64,000 bases of DNA, from positions 240,692 to 304,691 of the forward strand of contig NZ_DLHN01000024.1 of the NCBI RefSeq assembly GCF_002483235.1. Direction: 5' to 3'. The DNA comes from Pedobacter glucosidilyticus. GTDB taxonomy: Bacteria > Bacteroidota > Bacteroidia > Sphingobacteriales > Sphingobacteriaceae. A model generated the notes under the pieces. That model made no database searches. It had not been told where the DNA came from and saw nothing but the letters and a program-made list of their open reading frames with translations. The translations under genes were made by a program, and so were the position numbers. Position 1 is the stretch's first letter. The number at the start of each line of letters is the position of its first letter. Shown piece after piece: positions 52,781 to 61,457 of the stretch.

Positions 52781-53128
52781 TTATGCTCCAGATTCTGATT
52801 CTAATATGATAGTAATCCATTCTTTTAATTCTAGAATATCCATTGATAAAATATTCCATACAATCTCATAATCAACACCAAAGTAATGGTGAATGATTCT
52901 ATTTCTTAAATCACTCATCTCTCTCCATGGAACCAAATGGTATTTAATTTTTATATCTGGATGTAATTTACTACTTGCTTCTCCTATGATTTCTAAACTC
53001 CTACAAATTGCTCTACTTAATCGTGGATTCTCTAATAAATCTTCGTAAGTAGATTGTTCAGATTCTGAAATGAGATAGTGACATTCGTCTAAAATATGTG
53101 ATAAGAACTCAATTTGTGAGGGGTACAT
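52781..53128 (-). CDS. hepT: HepT-like HEPN toxin (DUF86)
   Basis: A 115-aa all-helical HEPN RNase toxin. The catalytic R-x4-H-x-Y motif is complete: Arg75, His80 and Tyr82 in RNRIIHHYFG. The tyrosine is the residue that MntA-type antitoxins AMPylate in known pairs. It overlaps the upstream mntA-like gene by 20 bp, so the two are coupled. The pair sits between the Rrf2 regulator gene and the sulfite reductase leader, with no sulfur-related part of its own. Confidence 0.92.
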   Translation of the reverse strand: MYPSQIEFLSHILDECHYLISESEQSTYEDLLENPRLSRAICRSLEIIGEASSKLHPDIKIKYHLVPWREMSDLRNRIIHHYFGVDYEIVWNILSMDILELKEWITIILESESGA

Positions 53129-53423
53129 ATAAAACGGTATCTAAAATATTGTTTTTAACATATTTACTGAGAGATTCCTTTGTAACTAAATCTACTTTAT
53201 TTTGAAGTAAGTCTTCTAAATAATAAGCTAAAGAAAGAAAATTGCGAAGTGTTTTACTTTCTTTATCAAGAGAAACTAATATATCAATATCGCTATTTGG
53301 ATGTTGTTCATTCTTGGCAACAGAACCAAATACACCTATCTGCTTAACGCCAAACGACTTAAGTTTAGAGGAATTAGCCGCTAAAATATGTCGAATATAT
53401 TCTGCTGATTTTTGCTTTACCAT
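53109..53423 (-). CDS. mntA: MntA-like nucleotidyltransferase antitoxin
   Basis: A 104-aa minimal nucleotidyltransferase. The signature GS-x10-D-x-D is intact: Gly33-Ser34 and Asp45, Asp47 in FGSVAKNEQHPNSDIDILV, with a third acidic residue Asp78 (NKVDLV). In characterised HepT/MntA pairs this enzyme neutralises the toxin by adding AMP to its tyrosine. All catalytic residues are present here, so both proteins look functional. Confidence 0.92.
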   Translation of the reverse strand: MVKQKSAEYIRHILAANSSKLKSFGVKQIGVFGSVAKNEQHPNSDIDILVSLDKESKTLRNFLSLAYYLEDLLQNKVDLVTKESLSKYVKNNILDTVLYVPLTN

Positions 53424-53525
53424 AGCTAGAAAAATTAAATCACAAAGCTCATTAAATCAGTTACTTATTACAAATATAAGTGTTTTAAGTTCATAAAGGT
53501 TTAATGGCTTTAAATTCTTAATCAA

Positions 53526-53960
53526 TTAAGGAAGTGCTAATCTTTTCTCTTTAGCAATTAAATCTGCAATGGTAGTCTCTGATAAAATTTTCAAAGTTGC
53601 ATCTCGCACATCTTTAAAAGTATCTCTGATACCACAAGTGCTTTCTTCTTTACACTCATCGCAACGTTGATAAAAATTCAGACTTACGCAGGGTAATTGA
53701 GCTATAGGCCCACCTGTTAAACGCATCACTTGAACCAAATTTATCTCTTGAGGATCTTTTAATAAAGAATAACCGCCACCAGCACCTTTTTTACTGTATA
53801 AAAAACCAGCATTGCGCAACTCGAGCAAAATTTGTTCGAGAAATTTCTTAGGAATTTTCTCTGTTTCTGCAATAAAAGAAATATTAACAGATTCTTTCTG
53901 GTAGCGTTCTCCTAAAGCAATAAGTGCTCTGATAGCGTATTTGGTTTTTTTGGATAACAT
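53526..53960 (-). CDS. Rrf2 family transcriptional regulator
   Basis: A 144-aa winged-helix regulator of the IscR/CymR family. The DNA-binding half ends in KKGAGGGYSLLKDP (58-71). Four cysteines (Cys91, Cys100, Cys103, Cys109) could hold an Fe-S cluster, though the spacing is not that of IscR. Relatives control cysteine synthesis (CymR) or Fe-S assembly. Its place at the head side of the sulfur genes makes control of this cluster likely. It follows the OsmC gene by 1 bp. Confidence 0.9.
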   Translation of the reverse strand: MLSKKTKYAIRALIALGERYQKESVNISFIAETEKIPKKFLEQILLELRNAGFLYSKKGAGGGYSLLKDPQEINLVQVMRLTGGPIAQLPCVSLNFYQRCDECKEESTCGIRDTFKDVRDATLKILSETTIADLIAKEKRLALP

Positions 53961-53961
53961 C

Positions 53962-54378
53962 TTAATTTATTTCAATTGCATAGGTAATATCAACACCACC
54001 TGCTGCAAGCATATCATGTACAGAGCAGTATTTTTTCACAGCCAATTCTGCTGCCTTTTCTACCTTTGGCAAATCTAAGTTACCTTTAAATTTAAAAATC
54101 ATGTGTATAGAAGTAAAAACTGCCGGAATAGCATCTTTTCTTTGTGCTTCTACTACAACTTTTAAGTCTTCTATAACCTGTCTTTGTTTTTTTAATATGG
54201 ATATTAAGTCTAGAGAACTGCAAGATGCTAAGGCCATTAAAACTAATTCCATGGGTCTAGCACCCAAACCTTCGCCTCCAATTTCTGGCGAGCCATCTAT
54301 ATGTACTTTAATATCACTAAAACTACTGGCAGCTTCAAAATGTACTGCATCGCTAACTCTATTTAATTCTATTTTCAT
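53962..54378 (-). CDS. OsmC/Ohr family protein
   Basis: A 138-aa peroxiredoxin-like protein that reduces organic or thiol-linked peroxides or handles reactive sulfur. The two family cysteines are present: one in ALASCSSLDLI (~54) and one in KKYCSVHDML (~120). It is coupled to the Rrf2 gene. Next to sulfur assimilation it may protect against sulfide or persulfide stress; this is inference. Confidence 0.9.
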   Translation of the reverse strand: MKIELNRVSDAVHFEAASSFSDIKVHIDGSPEIGGEGLGARPMELVLMALASCSSLDLISILKKQRQVIEDLKVVVEAQRKDAIPAVFTSIHMIFKFKGNLDLPKVEKAAELAVKKYCSVHDMLAAGGVDITYAIEIN

Positions 54379-54388
54379 TTTTTTTGAT

Positions 54389-54546
54389 ATGAGTATTGGT
54401 TTTAGATTTGAGTATTGAGATATGGGTATTGAGACTTACTTATCTTGAGATAAATTAACATATCATATTACTCAAATGAACTTAATTCCAACTAATGAAC
54501 TATATACTATTGAACTAATGAACTATCTACTAATGAACCAATGAAC
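54389..54546. repeat. Degenerate intergenic repeats (GAGTATTG and AACTAATGAACTA units)
   Basis: Two low-complexity arrays: GAGTATTG-type units at 54390-54434 and TAATGAACTA-type units at 54475-54546. No coding frame or hairpin is apparent. Confidence 0.5.
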
Positions 54547-55716
54547 TTACTTACTAACCTCTAAAGCTCTAGAAATATCCTCCACAATATCATCAATATT
54601 TTCTAAACCTACAGAAATCCTAATACTACCAGGGAAAATACCAATTTGCTGACGCTCTTCTTCTGATAATTTAGAATGTGTGGTTGATGCTGGATGTGTA
54701 GCAATTGTTCTAGAATCGCCAAGATTTGATGATATTAAAACCATTTCTAGAGCATCTAAGAAACGTTTAGCCCTCTCAAAACCACCTTTTATAACGAAAG
54801 TTACAATACCGCCACCCTGTTTCATTTGTCTTTTGGCTAAATCATATTGCGGATGGGATGGTAAATGCGGATACCTCACTACTTCAACCTCTGAGCTTGC
54901 TTCTAAAGCCTCTGCAACTTTTAAAGCATTGCTGCAATGCCTATCCATCCTTACAGGTAAAGTTTCTAAGCTTTTGGATAATAACCAAGCGTTAAAAGCA
55001 GACATTGCTGGGCCGGTATGCCTAATAAAGAACATCATTTCTTTAATTAAACCTACTCTTCCGGCAACAACTCCTCCTAAAACACGACCTTGTCCGTCCA
55101 TATATTTGGTAGCCGAGTGACTCACAATATCAACCCCATAAGCAATAGGCTTTTGCAAATATGGTGTCGCAAAGCAATTATCTACATTAATAATAATGTT
55201 TGGATACTTTTCTTTGATCTTACAAAGCCATTCTAAATCAACCAGTTCTAAACCTGGGTTTGATGGGGTTTCTAAGAAAATCATTTTGGTATTTTCTTGT
55301 ATAGCAGCTTCTAGTCCTTCTGGATTTGCAGCATCAACATAAGTTGAGGTAATGCCCCATCTAGGAAATAAAGTTGTTAAAAGCTGATGAGTAGAGCCAA
55401 AAATAGAACGAAAAGCCACCACATGATCTCCACTTTTTAGTAAACCAGCAAAAGACGCAAATACAGCCGCCATACCAGAAGAAAAAGCTAAACCCGCCTC
55501 TGCACCTTCTAAAGCGCAAACCTTTTCAATAAACTCGGTTGTGTTGGGGTTTGAGTATCTTGAATAAATATTTCCTTGTATTTCATCAGCAAAAATAGCC
55601 CTGCCTTGCTCTGCATCATCAAATATAAAACTTGATGTTAGGTATAAAGGCACAGAGTGTTCTCTGTTTTGTGATCTTGTTGCTTGTGTTCTTATTAATT
55701 TTGATTCTTCTTTCAT
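54547..55716 (-). CDS. metZ: O-succinyl/acetylhomoserine sulfhydrylase (trans-sulfuration PLP enzyme)
   Basis: Makes homocysteine from an activated homoserine and sulfide, linking sulfate reduction to methionine. 389 aa of the Cys/Met metabolism PLP family. The PLP lysine is Lys204 in SHSATKYMDGQGR, with YSRYSNPNTTEFIEKV (51-66), SSGMAAVFAS and the NVDNCFATPYLQ segment. MetZ is preferred over cystathionine gamma-synthase/lyase from the overall pattern and the sulfide-producing neighbours, but the exact acyl donor is uncertain. Confidence 0.87.
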   Translation of the reverse strand: MKEESKLIRTQATRSQNREHSVPLYLTSSFIFDDAEQGRAIFADEIQGNIYSRYSNPNTTEFIEKVCALEGAEAGLAFSSGMAAVFASFAGLLKSGDHVVAFRSIFGSTHQLLTTLFPRWGITSTYVDAANPEGLEAAIQENTKMIFLETPSNPGLELVDLEWLCKIKEKYPNIIINVDNCFATPYLQKPIAYGVDIVSHSATKYMDGQGRVLGGVVAGRVGLIKEMMFFIRHTGPAMSAFNAWLLSKSLETLPVRMDRHCSNALKVAEALEASSEVEVVRYPHLPSHPQYDLAKRQMKQGGGIVTFVIKGGFERAKRFLDALEMVLISSNLGDSRTIATHPASTTHSKLSEEERQQIGIFPGSIRISVGLENIDDIVEDISRALEVSK

Positions 55717-55725
55717 CTTTATTCG

Positions 55726-55784
55726 GTTGTCAGTTTTTAGTTGACAGTTATCAGTTGCTCGTTTTAAGTTGTCAGTTTTTAGTT
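55726..55784. repeat. Exact 17-bp direct repeat GTTGTCAGTTTTTAGTT
   Basis: Identical 17-bp copies at 55726-55742 and 55768-55784, with a diverged third unit (GTTGACAGTTATCAGTTGC) between. It fills most of the metZ-uvrA gap. Function unknown; probably simple-sequence expansion. Confidence 0.7.
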
Positions 55785-55828
55785 AGCCTTGCAAACTTCG
55801 GACTTCGGTCATCAAACCTCAGTCTTCA

Positions 55829-58621
55829 TCAAAACCTCTCTTTCAAATACTCGCCAGTATAAGATTTTCTTTGCTTTATTAATTCTTCCGGAGTACCTTC
55901 AAAAACTAAATCCCCACCTTTATCGCCTCCTTCTGGGCCAATATCTATAACCCAATCTGCACATTTTATAACATCCATATTATGTTCTATCACAATAATG
56001 GTATTGCCTTGTTCTATTAAAGCCTCAAAAGATTTTAGCAATTTTTTTATATCATGAAAATGCAAACCTGTAGTTGGCTCGTCAAAAATGAATAAATTTT
56101 TGTGACTATTGTTACCTTTAATAAGAAAAGATGCCAATTTTATCCTTTGTGCCTCGCCTCCAGAAAGCGTGTTTGACGATTGCCCTAAATGTACATAACC
56201 CAAACCTACATCTGCCAAAGGTTTTATTTTATTGATGATTTTTTGTTCTGATTCAAAGAAAGCTAAGGCTTCATCAATAGTTAAATCTAAAACTTCTGAT
56301 ACGGTTTTATCTTTATAAGTAACGTCTAGAACGTGTTGTTTAAAGCGCTTTCCTCCACAAGCTTCGCATGGTAAGAAAATATCTGCCATAAACTGCATTT
56401 CTATTTTAACCTCGCCTTCACCTTGACAAACATCACACCTACCGCCCTCAACATTAAAAGAGAAAGCCGCTGGCTTTAATCCTGCTGCTTTAGCCGCAGG
56501 TTGGGCAGCATATAAAGCCCTAATCTCATCCCAAGCTTTAACATAAGTAACCGGATTTGAACGTGACGAACGCCCTATTGGGTTTTGATCTACCAACTCC
56601 ACCTGAGTTAATAAATCATAAGCGCCTTCAATTCCATCATATAATCCGGTTTGCTCGCCAGAATAATTACCTAAAACCTTTTGTAAAGCAGGAAATAAAA
56701 CTCTTTTTACCAAAGATGTTTTTCCGGAACCAGAAACACCTGTAACCGCAGTTAATACGTTGAGCGGGAATTTTACATTAATATTTTGGAGGTTATTTTC
56801 TCTTGCTCCTTTTATTTCTATAAAATCAACTGGCTTTCTCCTATTTTTAGGAATGGCTATTTCTTCTCTTCCACTAAGATATTTGCCTGTTAAACTCTTC
56901 TCATCTTTAAGAATTTGTTGGTAAGAGCCTTCGAAAATTAAATTTCCTCCTTGTGTACCAGCTTCGGGCCCGATATCGATAATATGATCTGCGGCTTGCA
57001 TAATTTCTTCTTCATGCTCTACCACCAAAACAGTGTTACCAACATCACGTAAAGATTTTAAGACACCTATTAACCTATTGGTATCTCTTGGATGTAAACC
57101 GATACTTGGCTCATCTAAAACATAAACAGAGCCCACTAAAGAACTTCCCAAAGATGTTGCTAAATTAATTCTTTGCGACTCGCCACCGGATAAAGTATTT
57201 GATAAACGATTTAAGGTTAAATATCCCAAACCAACTTCATTTAAGAAAACCACTCTGTTAGTGATTTCTAACAATAATCTTTTGGATATTTTTTGTTGTT
57301 GCTCATCTAACTTGATATTCTTAAAAAAGTCTAATAACCTTTCTAAAGGCATCAAAACCAAATCTGTAATAGAAAAGCCGTTTATTTTTACGTAAGCAGC
57401 ATCTGGACGTAAACGTGTACCCAAACAATCTGGGCAATTGGTTTTACCACGATAACGTGATAACATCACCCTATATTGAATTTTATAAGTTTGTTCTTCT
57501 AGGTATTTAAAAAAATCATCTAAACCTTCAAAGTATTTATTCCCCTTCCAAAGCAATTTACGCTCTGCAACGGTTAGCTGACTAACAGATCTGTGAATAG
57601 GAAAATCGAATTTAGATGCATTTTTAATCAGCTTATCTAACCATTCTCTCATTTTCTCGCCACGCCAAGGAGCTATGGCACCATCGTAGATAGATTTTGA
57701 TTTATCGGGGATAACCAAATCTTCATCAATACCAATTACTTTACCATAACCTTCGCATTTCGGGCATGCTCCATAAGGATTATTAAAACTAAAGAAATTT
57801 GGTGTTGGCTCTTCAAACTTTATCCCATCCAACTCAAACCTATCTGTAAAATGCTTTCTATCATCATCATAATCAACAAAGCAATCTCCTTTACCTTCAA
57901 AAAAAGCAGTTTGTACAGAGTCAGCAATTCTACTTAAAGTTTCATCTTCTTGATTGGTTACTACCCTATCTATCAAGATTAAAATAGCGTTTTCATCAGT
58001 CAGATACTCATTTTTAATAGCTTTATCTTCTAATATGGTTTCAACCTTTTTTATCTCACCTTTAAAAACAACTCTGGCGAAACCTTTCTGCAATAATACA
58101 GCTAGCTCTTCTTTTAAAGTTCTGTTATTATGTGGATGTAAAGGACACAAAATAGTAACCGTAGCGTCTTCTGGCAATGCGGATATATAATTTACAACAT
58201 CGGTAACCGAATCTTTTTTAACTACGGCACCAGAAACCGGGGAAATCGTTTTTCCTATTCTACTAAAAAGCAGCTTTAAATAATCATAGATCTCTGTTGA
58301 TGTACCAACAGTAGACCTAGGGTTTGATGTAATTACTTTTTGCTCTATGGCAATAGCAGGGGCAATACCTTTGATGTAATCTACATCAGGCTTGTTCATA
58401 CGACCTAAAAACTGCCTAGCGTAGGAAGATAAACTTTCTACATATCTTCTTTGCCCCTCGGCGTATAGTGTATCAAAAGCTAAAGACGATTTTCCAGAGC
58501 CAGACATTCCTGTAACCACTACAAGTTTATTTTTGGGTATGGCAACATCTAAATTTTTGAGGTTATGAACCCTTGCCCCTTTTATAATTATATTATTTAC
58601 CGAGTTTTTATCTTCTATCAT
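55829..58621 (-). CDS. uvrA: Excinuclease ABC subunit A
   Basis: Damage-recognition ATPase of nucleotide excision repair. 930 aa with two ABC modules: Walker A VTGMSGSGKSSLAF (~35) and VTGVSGSGKTSLV (~630), two LSGGE signatures (NTLSGGESQRI, NTLSGGEAQRI), and zinc-finger cysteine pairs, including CDVCQGEGEVKIEM and LPCEACGGKRF near 730-770. It is the normal UvrA length and looks complete. A TACTTTTG element lies 8 bp before the ATG. Confidence 0.98.
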   Translation of the reverse strand: MIEDKNSVNNIIIKGARVHNLKNLDVAIPKNKLVVVTGMSGSGKSSLAFDTLYAEGQRRYVESLSSYARQFLGRMNKPDVDYIKGIAPAIAIEQKVITSNPRSTVGTSTEIYDYLKLLFSRIGKTISPVSGAVVKKDSVTDVVNYISALPEDATVTILCPLHPHNNRTLKEELAVLLQKGFARVVFKGEIKKVETILEDKAIKNEYLTDENAILILIDRVVTNQEDETLSRIADSVQTAFFEGKGDCFVDYDDDRKHFTDRFELDGIKFEEPTPNFFSFNNPYGACPKCEGYGKVIGIDEDLVIPDKSKSIYDGAIAPWRGEKMREWLDKLIKNASKFDFPIHRSVSQLTVAERKLLWKGNKYFEGLDDFFKYLEEQTYKIQYRVMLSRYRGKTNCPDCLGTRLRPDAAYVKINGFSITDLVLMPLERLLDFFKNIKLDEQQQKISKRLLLEITNRVVFLNEVGLGYLTLNRLSNTLSGGESQRINLATSLGSSLVGSVYVLDEPSIGLHPRDTNRLIGVLKSLRDVGNTVLVVEHEEEIMQAADHIIDIGPEAGTQGGNLIFEGSYQQILKDEKSLTGKYLSGREEIAIPKNRRKPVDFIEIKGARENNLQNINVKFPLNVLTAVTGVSGSGKTSLVKRVLFPALQKVLGNYSGEQTGLYDGIEGAYDLLTQVELVDQNPIGRSSRSNPVTYVKAWDEIRALYAAQPAAKAAGLKPAAFSFNVEGGRCDVCQGEGEVKIEMQFMADIFLPCEACGGKRFKQHVLDVTYKDKTVSEVLDLTIDEALAFFESEQKIINKIKPLADVGLGYVHLGQSSNTLSGGEAQRIKLASFLIKGNNSHKNLFIFDEPTTGLHFHDIKKLLKSFEALIEQGNTIIVIEHNMDVIKCADWVIDIGPEGGDKGGDLVFEGTPEELIKQRKSYTGEYLKERF

Positions 58622-58628
58622 CCTTTTA

Positions 58629-58636
58629 CAAAAGTA
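58629..58636 (-). promoter_or_regulatory. Promoter -7 element (TACTTTTG) for uvrA
   Basis: Exact TAnnTTTG match on the minus strand, 8 bp from the start codon, so the mRNA would be nearly leaderless. Confidence 0.4.
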
Positions 58637-58937
58637 GGGCTTCTAAAAATTGTTTTGCACATTATTAAGTATTTTGACTTATTTTTAATATATCTTGCAA
58701 AGATGTAGCAAATTAACAAAAGCTAGCGTAATAGCGTTTAATTAGCTTTTGTATTTTAAAATATCTCAATTGATTAAAATAATGTATCTTATAAAAAACT
58801 TGATAATTAAATTTTGATTTTTATAAAATTATTATTTCATTTGGTAACAATAAATTTAACAACTCAAATTTTTAGCTTATAGAGAAAACTCTTACTTAAT
58901 TAGAACTAACAACAGGAAGAATTAACTAGGAGGAATT
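58637..58937. other. AT-rich intergenic region between uvrA and the ECF sigma gene
   Basis: Very AT-rich with no gene. TTG at 58814-58816, 19-bp spacer and TTCATTTG at 58836-58843 form a weak plus-strand promoter. A strong Shine-Dalgarno AGGAGG (58928-58933) precedes the sigma factor ATG by 4 bases, which is unusual in this genome. Nothing else recognised. Confidence 0.45.
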
Positions 58938-59522
58938 ATGAGCTATCAAACCAAATCAGACCAAGAACTGGTACATCTTTATATTAAAGGCAAAGATGCT
59001 GCTCTAACAGAATTAATTACCAGACACAAATCCAGAATATATACATCCATTTATTTATTAGTAAAAGATGAATATTTGGCTGAAGATATTTTTCAAGACA
59101 CTTTTATTAAAGTTATCAAAACCTTAAAACAAGGTAGATATAACGAAGAAGGTAAATTTTTACCTTGGGTATTAAGAATAGGCCACAACTTGGTTATAGA
59201 TTATTTTAGGAAACAAAAAAGATCGCCAGTTATTACTAATACCGATGGTTTTGACATTTTTGATGTTTTAGGGATTTACGATGAAAGTGCCGAGGACAAA
59301 ATGGTTAAAGAACAAACCCATAAAGATTTAAAGCAATTGATTCATTTATTACCATCTGAGCAAAAAGAGGTATTAATTATGAGACATTATGGCGATTTAT
59401 CTTTTAAAGAAATTGCAGATTTAACCCAAGTAAGCATAAATACCGCTTTAGGAAGAATGCGTTATGCGCTAAATAATCTGCGCAAAATGATTACAGAAAA
59501 AGAATTATCATTAAAAAATTGA
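58938..59522 (+). CDS. ECF-type RNA polymerase sigma factor
   Basis: A 194-aa sigma-70 family factor with only regions 2 and 4. Region 2 (~25-95) has LVKDEYLAEDIFQDTFIKVIK and LPWVLRIGHNLVIDYFRKQKR. Region 4 (~130-180) has LLPSEQKEVLIMRHYGDLSFKEIADLTQVSINTALGRM. It starts at an ATG behind a textbook Shine-Dalgarno. No FecR-type or other recognisable anti-sigma gene follows; only a 64-codon small gene does. Confidence 0.93.
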   Translation: MSYQTKSDQELVHLYIKGKDAALTELITRHKSRIYTSIYLLVKDEYLAEDIFQDTFIKVIKTLKQGRYNEEGKFLPWVLRIGHNLVIDYFRKQKRSPVITNTDGFDIFDVLGIYDESAEDKMVKEQTHKDLKQLIHLLPSEQKEVLIMRHYGDLSFKEIADLTQVSINTALGRMRYALNNLRKMITEKELSLKN

Positions 59523-59601
59523 TTTTTTATTCGACTGTAAAATAATAGCAGCAGCTAAACGTTTCTATTTTATATTTAACAAATTTTAACAGTTAAAGCT
59601 T

Positions 59602-59796
59602 ATGATAGAAACTTTTACACAACAAAACTCTGAATTGTTTGGCGAACAAAATAACGAGGAGGAAACTGCTATGAAAAATTTTACTATAGAAGAACACTTG
59701 TTTTACGAACAGTTGAAACCTGCTTTAAACACACTGATTAAAAATCCATCAGAAGAAAGTATTAAAAGGATTTTAAGATATTCTAAATCTTTATAA
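59602..59796 (+). CDS. Small acidic protein after the ECF sigma factor
   Basis: 64 aa, strongly acidic, with no membrane segment. It has two possible starts: the ATG at 59602, or an internal ATG at 59671 (41 aa, MKNFTIEEHLFYEQL) preceded by GAGGAGG at 59656-59662, the better ribosome site. The C-terminal KNPSEESIKRILRYSKSL is a basic amphipathic helix. I do not recognise the family. It ends 2 bp before a strong terminator and is likely cotranscribed with the sigma gene; a role as regulator of the sigma factor is possible but unproven. Confidence 0.6.
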   Translation: MIETFTQQNSELFGEQNNEEETAMKNFTIEEHLFYEQLKPALNTLIKNPSEESIKRILRYSKSL

Positions 59797-59797
59797 A

Positions 59798-59833
59798 CAA
59801 AGAGGCTTCTTTATATTCCAAGAAGCCTCTTTG
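59798..59833. terminator. Bidirectional terminator between the sigma unit and hemJ
   Basis: Perfect 14-bp stem CAAAGAGGCTTCTT/AAGAAGCCTCTTTG with an eight-base loop, between two convergent genes. Confidence 0.88.
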
Positions 59834-60373
59834 CTATGCTTTATTTTTTAATCGGTAATATTTGTAAACTTTAACTGCCGACATGATGACTGCACTAAAA
59901 ATAATTAGACCAATTAACCCGTAAAGCCAATCTACTGCACTTTTTAAAACCACCGTAAAAACTATAGCTACTAAAAATATAGTTGCCAATTCATTCCATA
60001 ACCTTAATTGGGTACTTGTCATTTTAAAAATTCCATTTCTGAGTTGCTTGATAATTCTACCGCATAGAAAATGATAGATAAGTAAACCTATAACAAAAGC
60101 TATTTTTACTTGCATCCAACCGGTTTGTAATAAACCGGGATTTAGGTGTAGCATAGTTAAACCAGCCAGAACGCTTAATAACATAGCCGGCGTAGTGATG
60201 ATATTCCAAAGTTTTGATTCCATTATTTGGAATTGCTTTTGTAAAATATCGCGTTCTAAAGCAGGCTTTTCATTAGCTTCTGTATGATAAATAAATAACC
60301 TTACGATGTAAAAAAGCCCAGCCATCCAGCTAACTACAAATATGATATGTATAGACAGAACGTATTGGTACAT
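59834..60373 (-). CDS. hemJ: Protoporphyrinogen oxidase HemJ-like membrane protein
   Basis: A 179-aa protein with about four helices. The first helix holds His9 and SIHIIFVVSWMAGLFYIVRLF, the HemJ/CopD-type heme- or copper-site pattern. HemJ oxidises protoporphyrinogen IX in the step before heme formation. The hemE gene 46 bp upstream and the hemL end nearby support this over the CopD alternative. Confidence 0.8.
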   Translation of the reverse strand: MYQYVLSIHIIFVVSWMAGLFYIVRLFIYHTEANEKPALERDILQKQFQIMESKLWNIITTPAMLLSVLAGLTMLHLNPGLLQTGWMQVKIAFVIGLLIYHFLCGRIIKQLRNGIFKMTSTQLRLWNELATIFLVAIVFTVVLKSAVDWLYGLIGLIIFSAVIMSAVKVYKYYRLKNKA

Positions 60374-60419
60374 TTTCGTTTGATTAATTTACTTTATGAA
60401 ACCTTAGTAAACACTACAT

Positions 60420-61457
60420 CTAGTATCTAAACTCTTTTACTACTTCTATAGCGTATTTTACATTGTCGAAAGGAATATCAGGCATAATACCGTGGCCTAA
60501 ATTAAAGATAAAGCCTTTTTCTCCACGCATACGTTCAAAAAGTCTATGGATTTTCTCTTTGATAACCTTTTTATCTGCATAAAGAACAAAAGGATCAAGA
60601 TTTCCTTGAACTGCCATTCCTTGTGGTAAACGTTGCTTAATATCTTTCAAATCAACATTCCAATCTATAGAAACAACATCTGGCTTAGCTTCTGCCATTA
60701 GTGGTGCAAAAACCGAGCTTCCTTTACAAAAAGAAATAACTGGAATATCTTTTCTATTTAGTTTACTGATGATTTCTTTGATGTAACGATGAGAAAACTC
60801 GTTATAATCATCCCAACTTAAAGCCAAAGCCCAACTATCAAATATCTGAACAGCGTTAACACCAGCTGCAATTTGCAGGTTTAAATAGTCAACCGTTACT
60901 GTTGCAATTTTACTTAAAAGCTTATGTGCCAATTCTGGATGATTATGAATCATAAGTTTTGTTAATTTAAAATCTTTAGAAGAACCACCTTCTACAAGAT
61001 AACTCATTACGGTAAAAGGTGCACCTGCAAAGCCAATTAATGGAATTTGCTTATCTCCCAAAGCGCTTAACCTTTGCTGAATAACTTTTATTGCATCAGC
61101 AACATATTGTAAACGATGGGTAACATCAACTTCTAGGGCATCAATATCTTGAGCTGTTCTTACCGGATTGGCAAATCTGGGTCCAACACCTTGTTCAAAA
61201 CTTAAATCGCCGCCCATTGCTTCTCCTGTAACCAAAATATCTGAAAACAAAATAGCGGCATCTATACCCAATAAATCAACTGGTAACATGGTTACATCAG
61301 CAGCAATTTCTGGTGTTTTACACATTTCCAGAAAAGAATATTTGTTTTTAATCTCCCAGTATTCTGGCATAAATCTGCCTGCCTGACGCATCATCCAAAC
61401 TGGTGGGCGTTCTGTTTCCTGAGATAAAGCTGCTTTAATAAATAATGAATCCTTCAT
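60420..61457 (-). CDS. hemE: Uroporphyrinogen decarboxylase
   Basis: Removes four carboxyl groups from uroporphyrinogen III to make coproporphyrinogen III. 345 aa: the N-terminal RPPVWMMRQAGRFMPEYW (residues 18-35) is the family signature with the substrate arginines, followed by GFAGAPFTVMSYLVEGG and FNLGHGIMPDIPFDNV. The ATG overlaps the upstream stop by 4 bp. Confidence 0.97.
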   Translation of the reverse strand: MKDSLFIKAALSQETERPPVWMMRQAGRFMPEYWEIKNKYSFLEMCKTPEIAADVTMLPVDLLGIDAAILFSDILVTGEAMGGDLSFEQGVGPRFANPVRTAQDIDALEVDVTHRLQYVADAIKVIQQRLSALGDKQIPLIGFAGAPFTVMSYLVEGGSSKDFKLTKLMIHNHPELAHKLLSKIATVTVDYLNLQIAAGVNAVQIFDSWALALSWDDYNEFSHRYIKEIISKLNRKDIPVISFCKGSSVFAPLMAEAKPDVVSIDWNVDLKDIKQRLPQGMAVQGNLDPFVLYADKKVIKEKIHRLFERMRGEKGFIFNLGHGIMPDIPFDNVKYAIEVVKEFRY

